The notes under the pieces were generated by a model. That model did no database searches. It saw nothing but the letters and a program-made list of their open reading frames with translations, and had not been told where the DNA came from. The position numbers and the translations under genes are program-made. DNA of 64,000 nt from assembly GCF_012349115.1 (NCBI RefSeq), contig NZ_PQIG01000001.1:1-64000 (forward strand), written 5' to 3'. Below, one piece after another: positions 49,589 through 58,236 of the stretch (positions are counted from its first letter, which is position 1; the number at the start of each line of letters is the position of its first letter). This stretch comes from Rhizobium ruizarguesonis. GTDB lineage: Bacteria > Pseudomonadota > Alphaproteobacteria > Rhizobiales > Rhizobiaceae.

Positions 49589-50844
49589 CAGCCTATCCTC
49601 AGCCTGTCGATGCCGACAATGCGATTGTAGACGGCATAGAGGATCAGCACCGCCACCAGCAGGATCGTGCTCAAAGCCGCCGCCATGCCCCAGTTCGTGA
49701 CCTGATTGGAGTAATAGGCGATGAAATAGCTCACCATCTGGTCTCCCGGTCCGCCGACCAGAGCCGGGGTGATGTAGTAGCCAAGCGCCAGGATGAAGAC
49801 GAGGAGCCCGCCGGCGCTGACGCCAGGCATGCTCATCGGCAGGTATATGCGAAAGAAGGCCGATACCGGCGGCGCGCCAAGCGACGAGGCGGCGCGCAGA
49901 TAGACCGGAGGGATGCTCTTCATGACGCTGTAGATCGGCAGCACCATGAAGGGCAGCAGAATATGGGTCATGGCGATCAGCACGCCGATGCGATTGTAGA
50001 TCAGGTCTAGCGGATGCGCGGGGTCGATCAGGCCGAGCCAGATGAGCGCCGAGTTGATCACGCCGCGTCCCTGCAGCAAGACGACCCAGGCGCTGGTGCG
50101 CACCAGAAGCGAGGTCCAGAACGGCAGCAGCACAAGGATCAGCAGCGTATTGGCGACCGCCCCTTTCGATCGGGCGATCAGGGCGGCGAGCGGATAGCCG
50201 AGAAACAGGCAGATGACGGTCACCGAAGCGCTGACGACGAATGTGCGGATCAGGACATCGACATGCACCGCATTCTCCGCCGAGACCCTGCCGATGGCGC
50301 CCGTTGCGTCGCGCTCGAGATCGAGCGAGGCGAGCAGGTAATAGTCGGTGAAGGGCGGCGATGCATTCTTGATGATCGTCCAGTAGTGCTGCGTCTCCCA
50401 CTTGGGATCGATGGCAACGAAGGCTGTCTTGTAGGGCGGCTCTGCGTTGCGGATCGTGCGTGCGGTTTTCAACAGCATCGAGCGCATGCCTGTCTCGTAA
50501 TAGTTGAGACGCTTGGCCACTTCGGCGATCTGGTCGCGCGGCGATTGCTTCAGGTCCGCGGCAAAGGCGGCAAACAGCGCTTCGTCGGGCGGGGATTGTT
50601 CATCCCAGGCTGATAGAGCCGACATCGTGTAGGGCAGGGCGGCGGAGGCCGCCCTGTTGTCGACGGCGCGCGTCAACAACAGGGCAATGGGCAGGACGAA
50701 GACGAGCAGCAGGAAGATCAACAGAGGCGCGATCAGCAGCAGCGCCCTCAGTTGCGCCTTGCTTTTCGCACTGCCGAGGCTTTTCGCCCGCGTGCGAGCG
50801 GCAATCCTTACCTCGTCGCCATCATTCATTGTCGCGATCACCAT
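49588..50844 (-). CDS. PotB-like ABC importer permease with large periplasmic loop
   Basis: This 418-residue protein is longer than a standard PotB (about 285). The first helix (about 35-58) is followed by some 145 residues of soluble, mostly helical sequence before the remaining five helices, which carry the loop AASSLGAPPVSAFFRIYLPMSM (in part). Such an insertion is common in rhizobial opine- and polyamine-type permeases and probably contacts the binding protein in the periplasm. It is preceded by the binding-protein gene and followed by an overlapping partner permease. Confidence 0.87.
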   Translation of the reverse strand: MVIATMNDGDEVRIAARTRAKSLGSAKSKAQLRALLLIAPLLIFLLLVFVLPIALLLTRAVDNRAASAALPYTMSALSAWDEQSPPDEALFAAFAADLKQSPRDQIAEVAKRLNYYETGMRSMLLKTARTIRNAEPPYKTAFVAIDPKWETQHYWTIIKNASPPFTDYYLLASLDLERDATGAIGRVSAENAVHVDVLIRTFVVSASVTVICLFLGYPLAALIARSKGAVANTLLILVLLPFWTSLLVRTSAWVVLLQGRGVINSALIWLGLIDPAHPLDLIYNRIGVLIAMTHILLPFMVLPIYSVMKSIPPVYLRAASSLGAPPVSAFFRIYLPMSMPGVSAGGLLVFILALGYYITPALVGGPGDQMVSYFIAYYSNQVTNWGMAAALSTILLVAVLILYAVYNRIVGIDRLRIG

Positions 50845-50913
50845 CGCTCATGCCTTCCTGAGGGAGAGAAAGGGGCGGACGAGGCCAGGGGGACACCCGC
50901 CCGCCCGACGAGG

Positions 50914-51963
50914 TTACTGTGCGAGCCACTTGTTGAAGCGTTCGGTCAACTCCTCATCATGGTCGGCCCAGAACTCGGAGGAGACGACAAAGGCGGTTTT
51001 CGTGTTCTCCGGCGCGGTCGGCAGATCGACAAGAATATCCGGCGGAACCTTGGCGATGGCCGCTTTCAGGGTCGGGCCATAGGAAATATATTTGGACTGC
51101 TGCGCCATCACGTCGGGGTTGACGGTGAAGGCGACGAATTTGTCCGCCAGTTCCTTGTTCTTCGAGCCTTTCGGCTCGGCCCAGAGATTGAAGTCCATTC
51201 CCTGGCCGTCCCAGACGATCTTGAAGTTCTTGCCGCTGTTCTTGACGGCATCGTAGATGCGGCCGTTCCATGCCGTGGTCATCACGACTTCGCCGTCGGC
51301 GAGAAGCTGCGGCGGCTGCGCGCCCGCCGTCCACCAGACCTTCACATCCTTCTTGATCGTGTCGAGCTTCTTGAAGGCGCGGTCGACGCCCTCCGGCGTT
51401 CCGAGCACGTCGTAGACCTCGGCGGGTTTGACGCCGTCGGCAATCAGCGCGAATTCCAGCGTGGTCTTCGGCGACTTGCGCAAGGCGCGCGGCCCGGGGA
51501 ACTTGGCCGTGTCGAACAGATCAGCCATGGTCGTCGGTCCGCCATTCGGGAACTTGGCGGCATCATAGGCATAGATGGTGCCGAAGACGATCGTCGCGAC
51601 CGCGCAATCCATCGCGGCGCCGTCGATGAAGGCGTCCTTACCGCCGAGCTTCGAATAGTCGATCGTTTCGAGCCAGCCTTCGTCGCAGCCTTGCAGTGCA
51701 TGGCTGGGTTCGACATCAACGACATCCCAGGTCACCTGGCCGGTTTCGACCATGCCCTTCAGTTTGGCGGTCGAGCCATCCCATTCATCCTGGAGAATCT
51801 TGGTGCCGGTTTCCTTGGCGAAGGGCTTGAAAAAGGCCTCCTCTTGGCTCTTCGTATAGGCGCCGCCCCAGGATGTGACGGTCAGCGTATCCCCGGCGAA
51901 AGCTGCTCCTGCGATGGCAAGAGTCATGACGGAACTGAGAAGCATGCAGTTTAAACGCATCAT
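50914..51963 (-). CDS. PotD-like periplasmic binding protein
   Basis: This 349-residue protein has a signal peptide ending near AFA-GD. LTVTSWGGAYTKSQEEAFF begins the mature domain, followed by GQVTWDVVDVEPSHALQG, TTMADLFDTAKFPGPRAL and VWWTAGAQPPQLLADGEV. The landmarks parallel the protein at 31206, so the two importers are paralogous. Its operon is controlled with a MocR regulator and a DadA-like oxidase, suggesting an amino-acid or opine-like ligand rather than a classical polyamine. Confidence 0.88.
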   Translation of the reverse strand: MMRLNCMLLSSVMTLAIAGAAFAGDTLTVTSWGGAYTKSQEEAFFKPFAKETGTKILQDEWDGSTAKLKGMVETGQVTWDVVDVEPSHALQGCDEGWLETIDYSKLGGKDAFIDGAAMDCAVATIVFGTIYAYDAAKFPNGGPTTMADLFDTAKFPGPRALRKSPKTTLEFALIADGVKPAEVYDVLGTPEGVDRAFKKLDTIKKDVKVWWTAGAQPPQLLADGEVVMTTAWNGRIYDAVKNSGKNFKIVWDGQGMDFNLWAEPKGSKNKELADKFVAFTVNPDVMAQQSKYISYGPTLKAAIAKVPPDILVDLPTAPENTKTAFVVSSEFWADHDEELTERFNKWLAQ

Positions 51964-52011
51964 GGTGGTTCCCCTTTTTGTAGCTGCGTTTGCGAAAGAA
52001 TGAGCGTCCGG

Positions 52012-53094
52012 TCAGGAGAGCGCGAGCGCGCGGCAATCCTCCGTCGCCCAGCCGATGACGGCAGTGGAGCCTAGCGACTGAACTGGAATATCCTGGGCCG
52101 CGGCGACTTTGATGAAGATGTCGTCGCAGCCGCAGGCTGAGACGCGCAACCTGACATGGTCGCCGTGATAGATGATTTCCTTCAGCATGGCGGTGAACCG
52201 GTTCGGAATTTCGGCTGCCGGCGCCAGCTGAATCCGCTCGGGCCTCAAGACCAGCGTTGCCCGCGCGCCTTCCTTCAACCCCTCTCCGGCATGGCCGGTG
52301 ATGATCGAACCATCGGGCGCGCGAATCCGGCAGACGGCATTTTCGATCGCGATGACTTCGCCCGATATCGCATTGTTCTCGCCGATGAAGGTTGCGACGA
52401 AGGGGTTTGCCGGCGTCTCGTAGAGCGCATGCGGCGGTGCGATCTGCTGCAGGATGCCGTCATTGAACACGCCGACCCGATCCGACATGGTCAAAGCCTC
52501 GCTCTGGTCGTGGGTGACGTAGACGACGTTGATGCCGAGGCGGGCATGCAGGTGCTTGATCTCGAGCTGCATATGTTCGCGAAGCTGCTTGTCGAGCGCA
52601 CCGAGCGGCTCGTCCATCAGCACGAGCTGCGGTTCGAAGACGAGAGCCCGGGCAAGCGCGATGCGCTGCTGCTGTCCGCCGGAAAGCTGGTTGGGCCGCC
52701 GCGTTTCGAAGCTCGCCATGCGCACCATGTCGAGCGCGCGGCGCACCCGCTCGGTGATCTCGGCCTTGCCGAGCCGGCGCATTTTCAGCGGGAAAGCGAC
52801 GTTCTCGCCGACGGTCATATGCGGAAACAGCGCGTAATTCTGGAAGACCACGCCGATATTGCGGCGATGCGGCGGAACGCTGTCGATCCTGTTGTCGGCA
52901 AGCGTGATCGTCCCGTCGGTCGGCGCTTCGAAGCCGGCCAGCATCATCAGCGTCGTGGTCTTGCCGGATCCGGACGGGCCGAGAAGGGTCAAGAATTCCC
53001 CTTTGGCGACGTCGAGGTCCAGGCCGCGCACGACATAGCTGACGCCGTCATAGGATTTACGCACGCCTTCGAAAGCAATGAAGCGCTCGCTCAT
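52012..53094 (-). CDS. PotA-like ABC importer ATPase
   Basis: This 360-residue protein has Walker A GPSGSGKT, Q-loop VFQNYALFPHMTV, signature LSGGQQQR, Walker B VLMDEPLGALD and H-loop VTHDQSEA. A TOBE-type C-terminal domain lies at about 280-360. It is the first gene of the left-pointing importer operon, downstream of the promoter at 53150-53179. It powers the two permeases encoded at 48767-50844. Confidence 0.9.
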   Translation of the reverse strand: MSERFIAFEGVRKSYDGVSYVVRGLDLDVAKGEFLTLLGPSGSGKTTTLMMLAGFEAPTDGTITLADNRIDSVPPHRRNIGVVFQNYALFPHMTVGENVAFPLKMRRLGKAEITERVRRALDMVRMASFETRRPNQLSGGQQQRIALARALVFEPQLVLMDEPLGALDKQLREHMQLEIKHLHARLGINVVYVTHDQSEALTMSDRVGVFNDGILQQIAPPHALYETPANPFVATFIGENNAISGEVIAIENAVCRIRAPDGSIITGHAGEGLKEGARATLVLRPERIQLAPAAEIPNRFTAMLKEIIYHGDHVRLRVSACGCDDIFIKVAAAQDIPVQSLGSTAVIGWATEDCRALALS

Positions 53095-53149
53095 GAAGTC
53101 CTCCTGTTTGCATCGGCGGGTCCCTGCCTCTTTGTCTCGATGCTGGGCT

Positions 53150-53179
53150 ATATTGTCTCGGTCTACTTCGGCTTGTCAA
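53150..53179 (-). promoter_or_regulatory. sigma-70-type promoter of the importer operon
   Basis: On the left-reading strand TTGACA (53179-53174) and CAATAT (53155-53150) are separated by 18 bases, about 55 bases before the ATPase start. The perfect dyad at 53181-53202 lies immediately upstream of the -35 element, an activator-like position. Confidence 0.6.
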
Positions 53180-53180
53180 G

Positions 53181-53202
53181 CCACACAAATAATTTTGTGT
53201 GG
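53181..53202. promoter_or_regulatory. perfect dyad, probable MocR operator
   Basis: CCACACAAA (53181-53189), TAAT, TTTGTGTGG (53194-53202) form a perfect 9-bp inverted repeat in the intergenic region between the importer operon and the MocR gene. It is the obvious binding site for that regulator, which could activate the importer and control its own gene. Confidence 0.7.
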
Positions 53203-53333
53203 TGGTAGCGGCAGGGTCTCGAAAACATTGGGAAAGCATGCTATGTCGCACGAAAGCGAGCTGAATCGCAGCGCCTCGGGGATTGATGTGTGCGTTCGGC
53301 TTATGGAATTTACGCCGCTGTTACAGGAATTGT

Positions 53334-54731
53334 ATGTCTGAAAGATCGGAAGTGACCCGGACAAATCAGGGGCGGGAAACGCGGATACCGGCCTATCTGG
53401 AGCTCGCAAGCGAGCTCGAGGCGAAGATCCGCTCGGGCGCCTTGCCTCCCGGCAGTCAGCTCCCGCCTCAGCGCGACCTGGCGCGGGAGCGGTCGCTCAA
53501 CGTCTCAACCGTCACGCGCGCCTACCGCGAATTGCAGAACCTCAATCTTGTGATGGGCAGCACCCGGCGCGGCACGATCGTCATGGGCGACGGCGCCATG
53601 CCGCGGGTCGACCGGGCAGCTAACCCGGCCGGTATCATAGATCTGACGGTCAACCGGCCGGCCGTCGACGATTTCCAGCAGCGCCTCGCCCAATCCCTGC
53701 CAGACCTTTCATCGGACCGGCGCTTCCGCCAGATGCAGGAGTATCAGCCGCCGGAAGGTCCTGCCTGGGCGCGCCACGCGGCGAGAAAATGGATATCGCT
53801 CAACGGCTTCGATCCGTCCGAAGACGATATCGTCGTCACCAGCGGCGCCCAGCATGCTTTGCTGGCGGTGATTAGCAGCCTGATAGAGCCCGGCGACACC
53901 ATCGTCTGCGATCGGCTGACCTATTATGGCCTAATTGCGCTTGCCCAGATGTTCCGCTTCCGCATCATCGGTATCGGAAGTGACGATGAGGGCATGTCGG
54001 CGGTGGAGCTCGACGATATCTGCCGCCGGGAGAGCGTGCGCGCCGTCTTCACGGTTCCCTCGATGCACAATCCGACCGTCGTCACCATGAGCGAGGCTCG
54101 CCGGCGGGAATTGGTCGACGTCGCGGAAAAGCACGATCTCGTCATCATCGAGGACGATGTCTATGGACCGATGCTCGGGACCCGGGCAAGCGCCCTGGTC
54201 ACGCTTGCTCCAAGCAGAACCTACCATATATCAGCACTCTCCAAGGCGCTGGCGCCGGGTCTGCGCGTCGGCTATCTCTTGTGCCCGCCCGGCCGGGCGC
54301 TGCTGTCTGCCGAGGCGGTCCGCACGACCGCCTGGATGCCCTCTCCGCTGCCGCTGCTGCTTGCGACGCGCTGGCTGGAAGACGGCACGGCCGAAGCGAT
54401 CCTGAAGGCCCAGCTTGCCGAGCTGCGCGCCCGCCACGCGATCGTCACGACGATCCTTGCGGGCCATTCCTTCTCCGCCGATCCGCGTTGCATGTTTTTA
54501 TGGCTCCGGCTGCCGGCGCCATGGCGATGCGAGGATTTTGCCGCCAATCTGCGCGCCCATGGCGTTGCCGTCATGGCCGCCACCGCCTTTGCCTGCGACC
54601 GTCAGCCGGTCGAGCACGCCGTTCGCGTCAATGTCGGCTGCGCATCGTCGCGGGATGAACTTGCAACGGCGCTACGCATCATCGCCGCCACGCTGAACGA
54701 TCGTCCCCGCGCCTTAGCGGGCCTGGTCTAG
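53334..54731 (+). CDS. MocR-type regulator (GntR winged helix plus aminotransferase domain)
   Basis: This protein has 465 residues. A winged helix occupies about 15-85 (LPPGSQLPPQRDLARERSLNVSTVTRAYREL, in part). A fold-type-I aminotransferase domain follows at about 110-460, with VTSGAQHALLAVI, the IIEDDVYGPM Asp that contacts the pyridine nitrogen, and Lys304 in SALSKALAPGLRVGYL as the PLP-binding residue. MocR regulators sense PLP, amino acids or amines. Divergent from the Pot-type operon and 3 bases before the oxidase gene, it should control both. Confidence 0.9.
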   Translation: MSERSEVTRTNQGRETRIPAYLELASELEAKIRSGALPPGSQLPPQRDLARERSLNVSTVTRAYRELQNLNLVMGSTRRGTIVMGDGAMPRVDRAANPAGIIDLTVNRPAVDDFQQRLAQSLPDLSSDRRFRQMQEYQPPEGPAWARHAARKWISLNGFDPSEDDIVVTSGAQHALLAVISSLIEPGDTIVCDRLTYYGLIALAQMFRFRIIGIGSDDEGMSAVELDDICRRESVRAVFTVPSMHNPTVVTMSEARRRELVDVAEKHDLVIIEDDVYGPMLGTRASALVTLAPSRTYHISALSKALAPGLRVGYLLCPPGRALLSAEAVRTTAWMPSPLPLLLATRWLEDGTAEAILKAQLAELRARHAIVTTILAGHSFSADPRCMFLWLRLPAPWRCEDFAANLRAHGVAVMAATAFACDRQPVEHAVRVNVGCASSRDELATALRIIAATLNDRPRALAGLV

Positions 54732-54734
54732 CCG

Positions 54735-56027
54735 ATGAACACGCCGCTGCAGGAGCTTCAGCCCTTGCCCGACGCCGAGCGCCGGCATGTGGCTGTGGTC
54801 GGCGCCGGATTGGTCGGCCTCTGCACGGCACTTTGGCTGCAAAGAATGGGGCACCGGGTCACGATTATCGATCCGGCGCCTCCCTTGGGCGATGCATCCT
54901 ACAGGCAGGCCTGCTCCTACGGAAATGCCTGCACCTTTGCGCCGCACGGCGTCGTTCCCGTCGCGACGTCAGGGGTCATCTGGCGTGTGCCGGGAATGCT
55001 GCTCAATCCGCTCGGTCCGCTGGCGATCGTCTGGAGATACCTGCCGCAACTGGTCCCTTGGCTGCGCGCCTTCCTGGCATCGAGCACGAAAGCCGAGGTC
55101 GAGCGGATCGCCGGCACACTGGCGGTGCTGCTTTCTCACGCCGATGCGGCCTGGCAACCGCTTGTGACGCAGGCAGGCGCCGAACGGCTGAAGCGGCATG
55201 ACGGCTGCCTGTATCTCTATAAGACCGAAGCGCAATTCCGGGCGGCTGACGCCGAGAATGGGCTGCGTGAGCGTCATGGCGTCGCCATGGACCGGCTGGA
55301 CCGCGCCGATGTCCAGAACATGGAGCCTAATCTTGCGCCGCTTTACCACAAGGGCGTGCTGTTCCCTGACGCCTATGTGTTTTCCAGCCCCAGGCAACTC
55401 GCTTTCGCGCTCGCTCAAGCTGTTGTAAACGGCGGCGGGGAGATCGTCCGCGGCGAAGTCTCGGCGATCGAGCCGCGCGGCAATGGTATCTGCCTGCGCA
55501 TCGCGGACAAGCAAATCCTGACCGACCACGCGGTCGTCGCCGCCGGCGCCCATTCGCGCAAGCTTACGGCATCGATAGGCGATCGCGTCCTGCTCGACAC
55601 CGAGCGCGGTTATCACGTCTTGTTCCCGCAAGCTGGCCATCTGCTGACGCGCCCGGTCTGCTATCCCGAACACGGCTTCTACATGGTGCCGATGGCCGAT
55701 GGATTGCGCGCGGCCGGAACCGTCGAACTTGGCGGGCTTGCTGCTCCCTTGAACCCCAGGCGGACCGCGATGATCCGTGACGGCGTGAAAATGCTTCTGC
55801 CGGCGGCCGGGCAAGGCAGCGACGAGTGGCTGGGTTTTCGCCCGTCCATGCCGGATTCACTGCCGGTGATCGGCAGCTCCCGGCACTTGCCCCGCGTCAC
55901 CTATGCCTTCGGCCATGGCCATCTCGGCCTGACGCTGTCGGCTTTGACCGGGTATCTCGTTTCCCAGCTGGTTGCGGGACAGAGACCGGCTATCGATCTG
56001 ACGCCCATGCGTGCCGAGCGGTTCTGA
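54735..56027 (+). CDS. FAD-dependent D-amino-acid dehydrogenase-like oxidoreductase (DadA/DAO family)
   Basis: This 430-residue protein has AVVGAGLVGLCTALWLQRMGH (in part, about 20-40) as the FAD loop, SYGNACTFAPHGVVPVA typical of DadA-like proteins, and a C-terminal GHGHLGLTLSALTGYLVSQL helix. It would oxidise a D-amino or N-substituted amino acid to an imine or imino acid, which fits the RidA protein of the divergent operon. The substrate (D-amino acid, hydroxyproline-like or opine-like) is unknown. Confidence 0.85.
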   Translation: MNTPLQELQPLPDAERRHVAVVGAGLVGLCTALWLQRMGHRVTIIDPAPPLGDASYRQACSYGNACTFAPHGVVPVATSGVIWRVPGMLLNPLGPLAIVWRYLPQLVPWLRAFLASSTKAEVERIAGTLAVLLSHADAAWQPLVTQAGAERLKRHDGCLYLYKTEAQFRAADAENGLRERHGVAMDRLDRADVQNMEPNLAPLYHKGVLFPDAYVFSSPRQLAFALAQAVVNGGGEIVRGEVSAIEPRGNGICLRIADKQILTDHAVVAAGAHSRKLTASIGDRVLLDTERGYHVLFPQAGHLLTRPVCYPEHGFYMVPMADGLRAAGTVELGGLAAPLNPRRTAMIRDGVKMLLPAAGQGSDEWLGFRPSMPDSLPVIGSSRHLPRVTYAFGHGHLGLTLSALTGYLVSQLVAGQRPAIDLTPMRAERF

Positions 56028-56291
56028 ACCGGATTCCTGTGAATTTTCCTCATTTCGCCGATATCCGCGTTTGAGCTTGCCGTGCAGCAGCGTCCGGGAT
56101 GCTTCCCTGGCTTCGACCGCCGTGTCGAACAGGTCGATCTTCATCTGTCCCTTCGTCCCCATGCGTCCCCAGCAACGCGTGAGCGAGCTGCCGCCGAACA
56201 GGGTCGGTTCGACGGCCAGAAGATAGAAGCGCGCCATGTTTCGCGCCGGATCTAGATGAAAAAGCAATGTCGGATGGGTCGCCTGGGTCAT
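55857..56291 (-). CDS. WGR-domain protein with read-through tail antisense to the oxidase gene
   Basis: Residues about 15-75 (RNMARFYLLAVEPTLFGGSS, CWGRMGTKGQMKI) are a WGR domain, seen in small rhizobial proteins of about 85-95 residues and in some nucleic-acid-associated proteins. Here the frame does not stop after RGYR but continues for about 65 residues antisense to the 3' end of the convergent oxidase gene. The tail looks like an antisense artefact, so the ancestral stop has probably been lost. The function is unknown. Confidence 0.65.
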   Translation of the reverse strand: MTQATHPTLLFHLDPARNMARFYLLAVEPTLFGGSSLTRCWGRMGTKGQMKIDLFDTAVEAREASRTLLHGKLKRGYRRNEENSQESGSEPLGTHGRQIDSRSLSRNQLGNEIPGQSRQRQAEMAMAEGIGDAGQVPGAADHRQ

Positions 56292-56452
56292 GCCGCAAGA
56301 ATCCCCGTACGGCGGCCGATGCGTCCAATGAATATGCTGAATCGATCGAGCGGCAGCGATTCCATTGCGTGATGTTTCACTGCTTGGAACTGCCGGACAT
56401 TACGGCGCGGTGATCAGCTCAAAGCTCAGGATGCGCTGGCGGTTCCGCGCTT

Positions 56453-56875
56453 TTATCTGTCTTTCCACGGATTGACGATCTGGAGGTCCATTCCCGCAAA
56501 ATCCGAGACATTGCGTGTCGCGAGTGAAGCGCCCCGTGAAATGGCGATGGCAGCAATCTGAGCATCGAATTGACTGATCGGTCGACCGGCTTTGCGGCGG
56601 TCGGTGACGATAGTGGCATAGACATTTGAAGCGTCGCGATCAAACGGCAGAACGCGACCGCCAATATCCTCGCTAAATATCAACAAGATCGCCGCCTGAA
56701 GATCGCGTCGACGACGTCCATCGGGAAGGAGACGCAGTCCGTAGAGGATCTCGGCCTCGGTGACTGCTGTCGTGAAGATCGATGTAGGATGTTGTGCGGC
56801 GAACCAACCGACCACCGCCGCATTCGGTGCAGGCGTCAGCAGCTCTGAGATGACGTTGGTATCGAGAATGATCAC
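56453..56875 (-). CDS. PIN-domain toxin, FitB/VapC-type
   Basis: This 140-residue PIN ribonuclease has the acidic residues in place: Asp5 in IILDTNVISEL, Glu42 (TEAEILYG), Asp104 in SQFDAQIAAIA and Asp125 in RNVSDFAGMD. The C-terminal LQIVNPW is typical of the FitB subgroup. It should cut a structured RNA such as tRNA unless bound by the antitoxin. Its start overlaps the antitoxin stop as ATGA. All catalytic residues are present, so it is probably active. Confidence 0.9.
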   Translation of the reverse strand: MIILDTNVISELLTPAPNAAVVGWFAAQHPTSIFTTAVTEAEILYGLRLLPDGRRRRDLQAAILLIFSEDIGGRVLPFDRDASNVYATIVTDRRKAGRPISQFDAQIAAIAISRGASLATRNVSDFAGMDLQIVNPWKDR

Positions 56876-57120
56876 GCGGTGAAGTCCGGGGGATCGCGGA
56901 TCGGCTCGCGGGGCGGGATGTCGAGCTCGACGCCGCCAACCGACAGCAGGCGCGCGCGGATCGCATCTGCGAGATTGCGCGCCGGTGGTTCGCTGGTCGC
57001 AAGCGCCGCGCGCAGGATATCCCGCGCTTCGTCCTCCATGGAGCGGCCATGCGTTGCTGCCCTCATGCGCAGCCGCTGCTTTAGCCCGTCATCGAGATTG
57101 CGGATCGTCATGCTTGCCAT
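56872..57120 (-). CDS. FitA-type ribbon-helix-helix antitoxin
   Basis: This 82-residue protein has an N-terminal ribbon-helix-helix (MTIRNLDDGLKQRLRMRAATHGRSM, in part, then EDEARDILRAAL) and a C-terminal tail that neutralises the PIN toxin (RDPPDFTA). It should bind the dyad at 57135-57161, 14 bases upstream of its start, and repress the pair. Confidence 0.9.
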   Translation of the reverse strand: MASMTIRNLDDGLKQRLRMRAATHGRSMEDEARDILRAALATSEPPARNLADAIRARLLSVGGVELDIPPREPIRDPPDFTA

Positions 57121-57134
57121 CTCTATCTCCGTTC

Positions 57135-57161
57135 ATCAATGATTGCATATTAATCATTGAT
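57135..57161. promoter_or_regulatory. operator of the FitAB-type toxin-antitoxin pair
   Basis: ATCAATGATT (57135-57144), seven bases, AATCATTGAT (57152-57161) form a perfect 10-bp inverted repeat just upstream of the antitoxin gene. It is the expected binding site of the FitA-type protein. Confidence 0.8.
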
Positions 57162-57254
57162 TGGAGATTTTCAAGGTTGGCGTGAAGATAGCGGTGTCGC
57201 AAACGCGGTGCGCCGGCAGAATCGAGCGCCGAGACGATGGCGCGCTCGCCGTCC

Positions 57255-58232
57255 TCAGAACCGATGTTCCACTCCTTCGACCGGATTTGCCCAGACCGTC
57301 ATACCAGGCGCAAACGGCGTCTCGCCTTCGGCGCGCACGACCATCTCGCCGAGTTCGGGGATGTCGAGGTAGAGGATCGCGTCGGCGCCAAGCCGCTCCA
57401 CATGCCGGATCCTGCCCTGCCATTGCCCGGCCCCTTCCGAAAGCCTGATATGTTCCGGGCGAATGCCGTAGGTCGTGCAGTTCATTCGCCGCGCGGTCTC
57501 GCCGCCATAGAGGTTCATCTTCGGGCTGCCGATGAAGCCGGCGACGAAGGGTGTCGCGGGATTGCGGTAGAGCTCCATCGGACTGCCGATCTGCTCGACC
57601 GCGCCGCCGTTCAGGACGACGATCTTGTCTGCCATCGTCATGGCTTCGACCTGGTCGTGGGTGACATAGATCATCGTCGATTTCAGGCGGGCGTGGAGAT
57701 CGGCGATCTCAAGGCGCATCTGGGCGCGGAGCGAAGCGTCGAGATTGGAGAGCGGCTCGTCGAACAGGAAGACCTTGGGATCGCGGATGATCGCGCGGCC
57801 GATGGCGACGCGCTGCCTCTGGCCGCCGGAGAGTGCTTTCGGCTTTCTCTCCAGCAACTGGGTGAGCTGCAGCGTTTCAGCCGTCGCCGCGACCTTGGCG
57901 GCGATTTCCGCCTTTGGGCGGCGGGCGAGCGAAAGGCCGAAGCCGATATTCTCGGCAACGGTCATATGCGGGTAGAGCGCGTAGCTCTGGAACACCATGG
58001 CAATGCCGCGCTCGGAGGGTTCGGCATAGGTCACGTCCTTGCCGCCGATGGTCAGCGCGCCCGAGGTTGTTTCTTCCAGGCCGGCGATGATGCGCAGCAG
58101 CGTCGACTTTCCGCATCCAGACGGGCCGACGAAAACCACAAATTCGCCGGAGGCAACCTCCAGGTCGATCCCCTTGATGACTTCAAGGGCGCCAAAACTC
58201 TTGCGAACTTGCTTGAGAGTGAGCTCAGCCAT
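57255..58232 (-). CDS. MalK/UgpC-type carbohydrate ABC importer ATPase
   Basis: This 325-residue ATPase has Walker A GPSGCGKST, Q-loop VFQSYALYPHMTV, signature LSGGQRQR, Walker B LFDEPLSNLD and H-loop VTHDQVEA. A shortened MalK-type C-terminal domain contains TYGIRPEHIRLSE. It is the last gene of the left-pointing sugar operon and starts 4 bases after the permease stop. It is shorter than typical MalK (about 360), so its regulatory domain is reduced. Confidence 0.9.
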   Translation of the reverse strand: MAELTLKQVRKSFGALEVIKGIDLEVASGEFVVFVGPSGCGKSTLLRIIAGLEETTSGALTIGGKDVTYAEPSERGIAMVFQSYALYPHMTVAENIGFGLSLARRPKAEIAAKVAATAETLQLTQLLERKPKALSGGQRQRVAIGRAIIRDPKVFLFDEPLSNLDASLRAQMRLEIADLHARLKSTMIYVTHDQVEAMTMADKIVVLNGGAVEQIGSPMELYRNPATPFVAGFIGSPKMNLYGGETARRMNCTTYGIRPEHIRLSEGAGQWQGRIRHVERLGADAILYLDIPELGEMVVRAEGETPFAPGMTVWANPVEGVEHRF

Positions 58233-58236
58233 TCGG

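Noticed and set aside
49589..50401. Upstream extension of the 48767 permease frame to 544 codons
   Set aside because: The extension overlaps the preceding permease gene in another frame and is Arg/His/Ala-rich without membrane segments. The TGATG start at 49588 gives a normal permease length.
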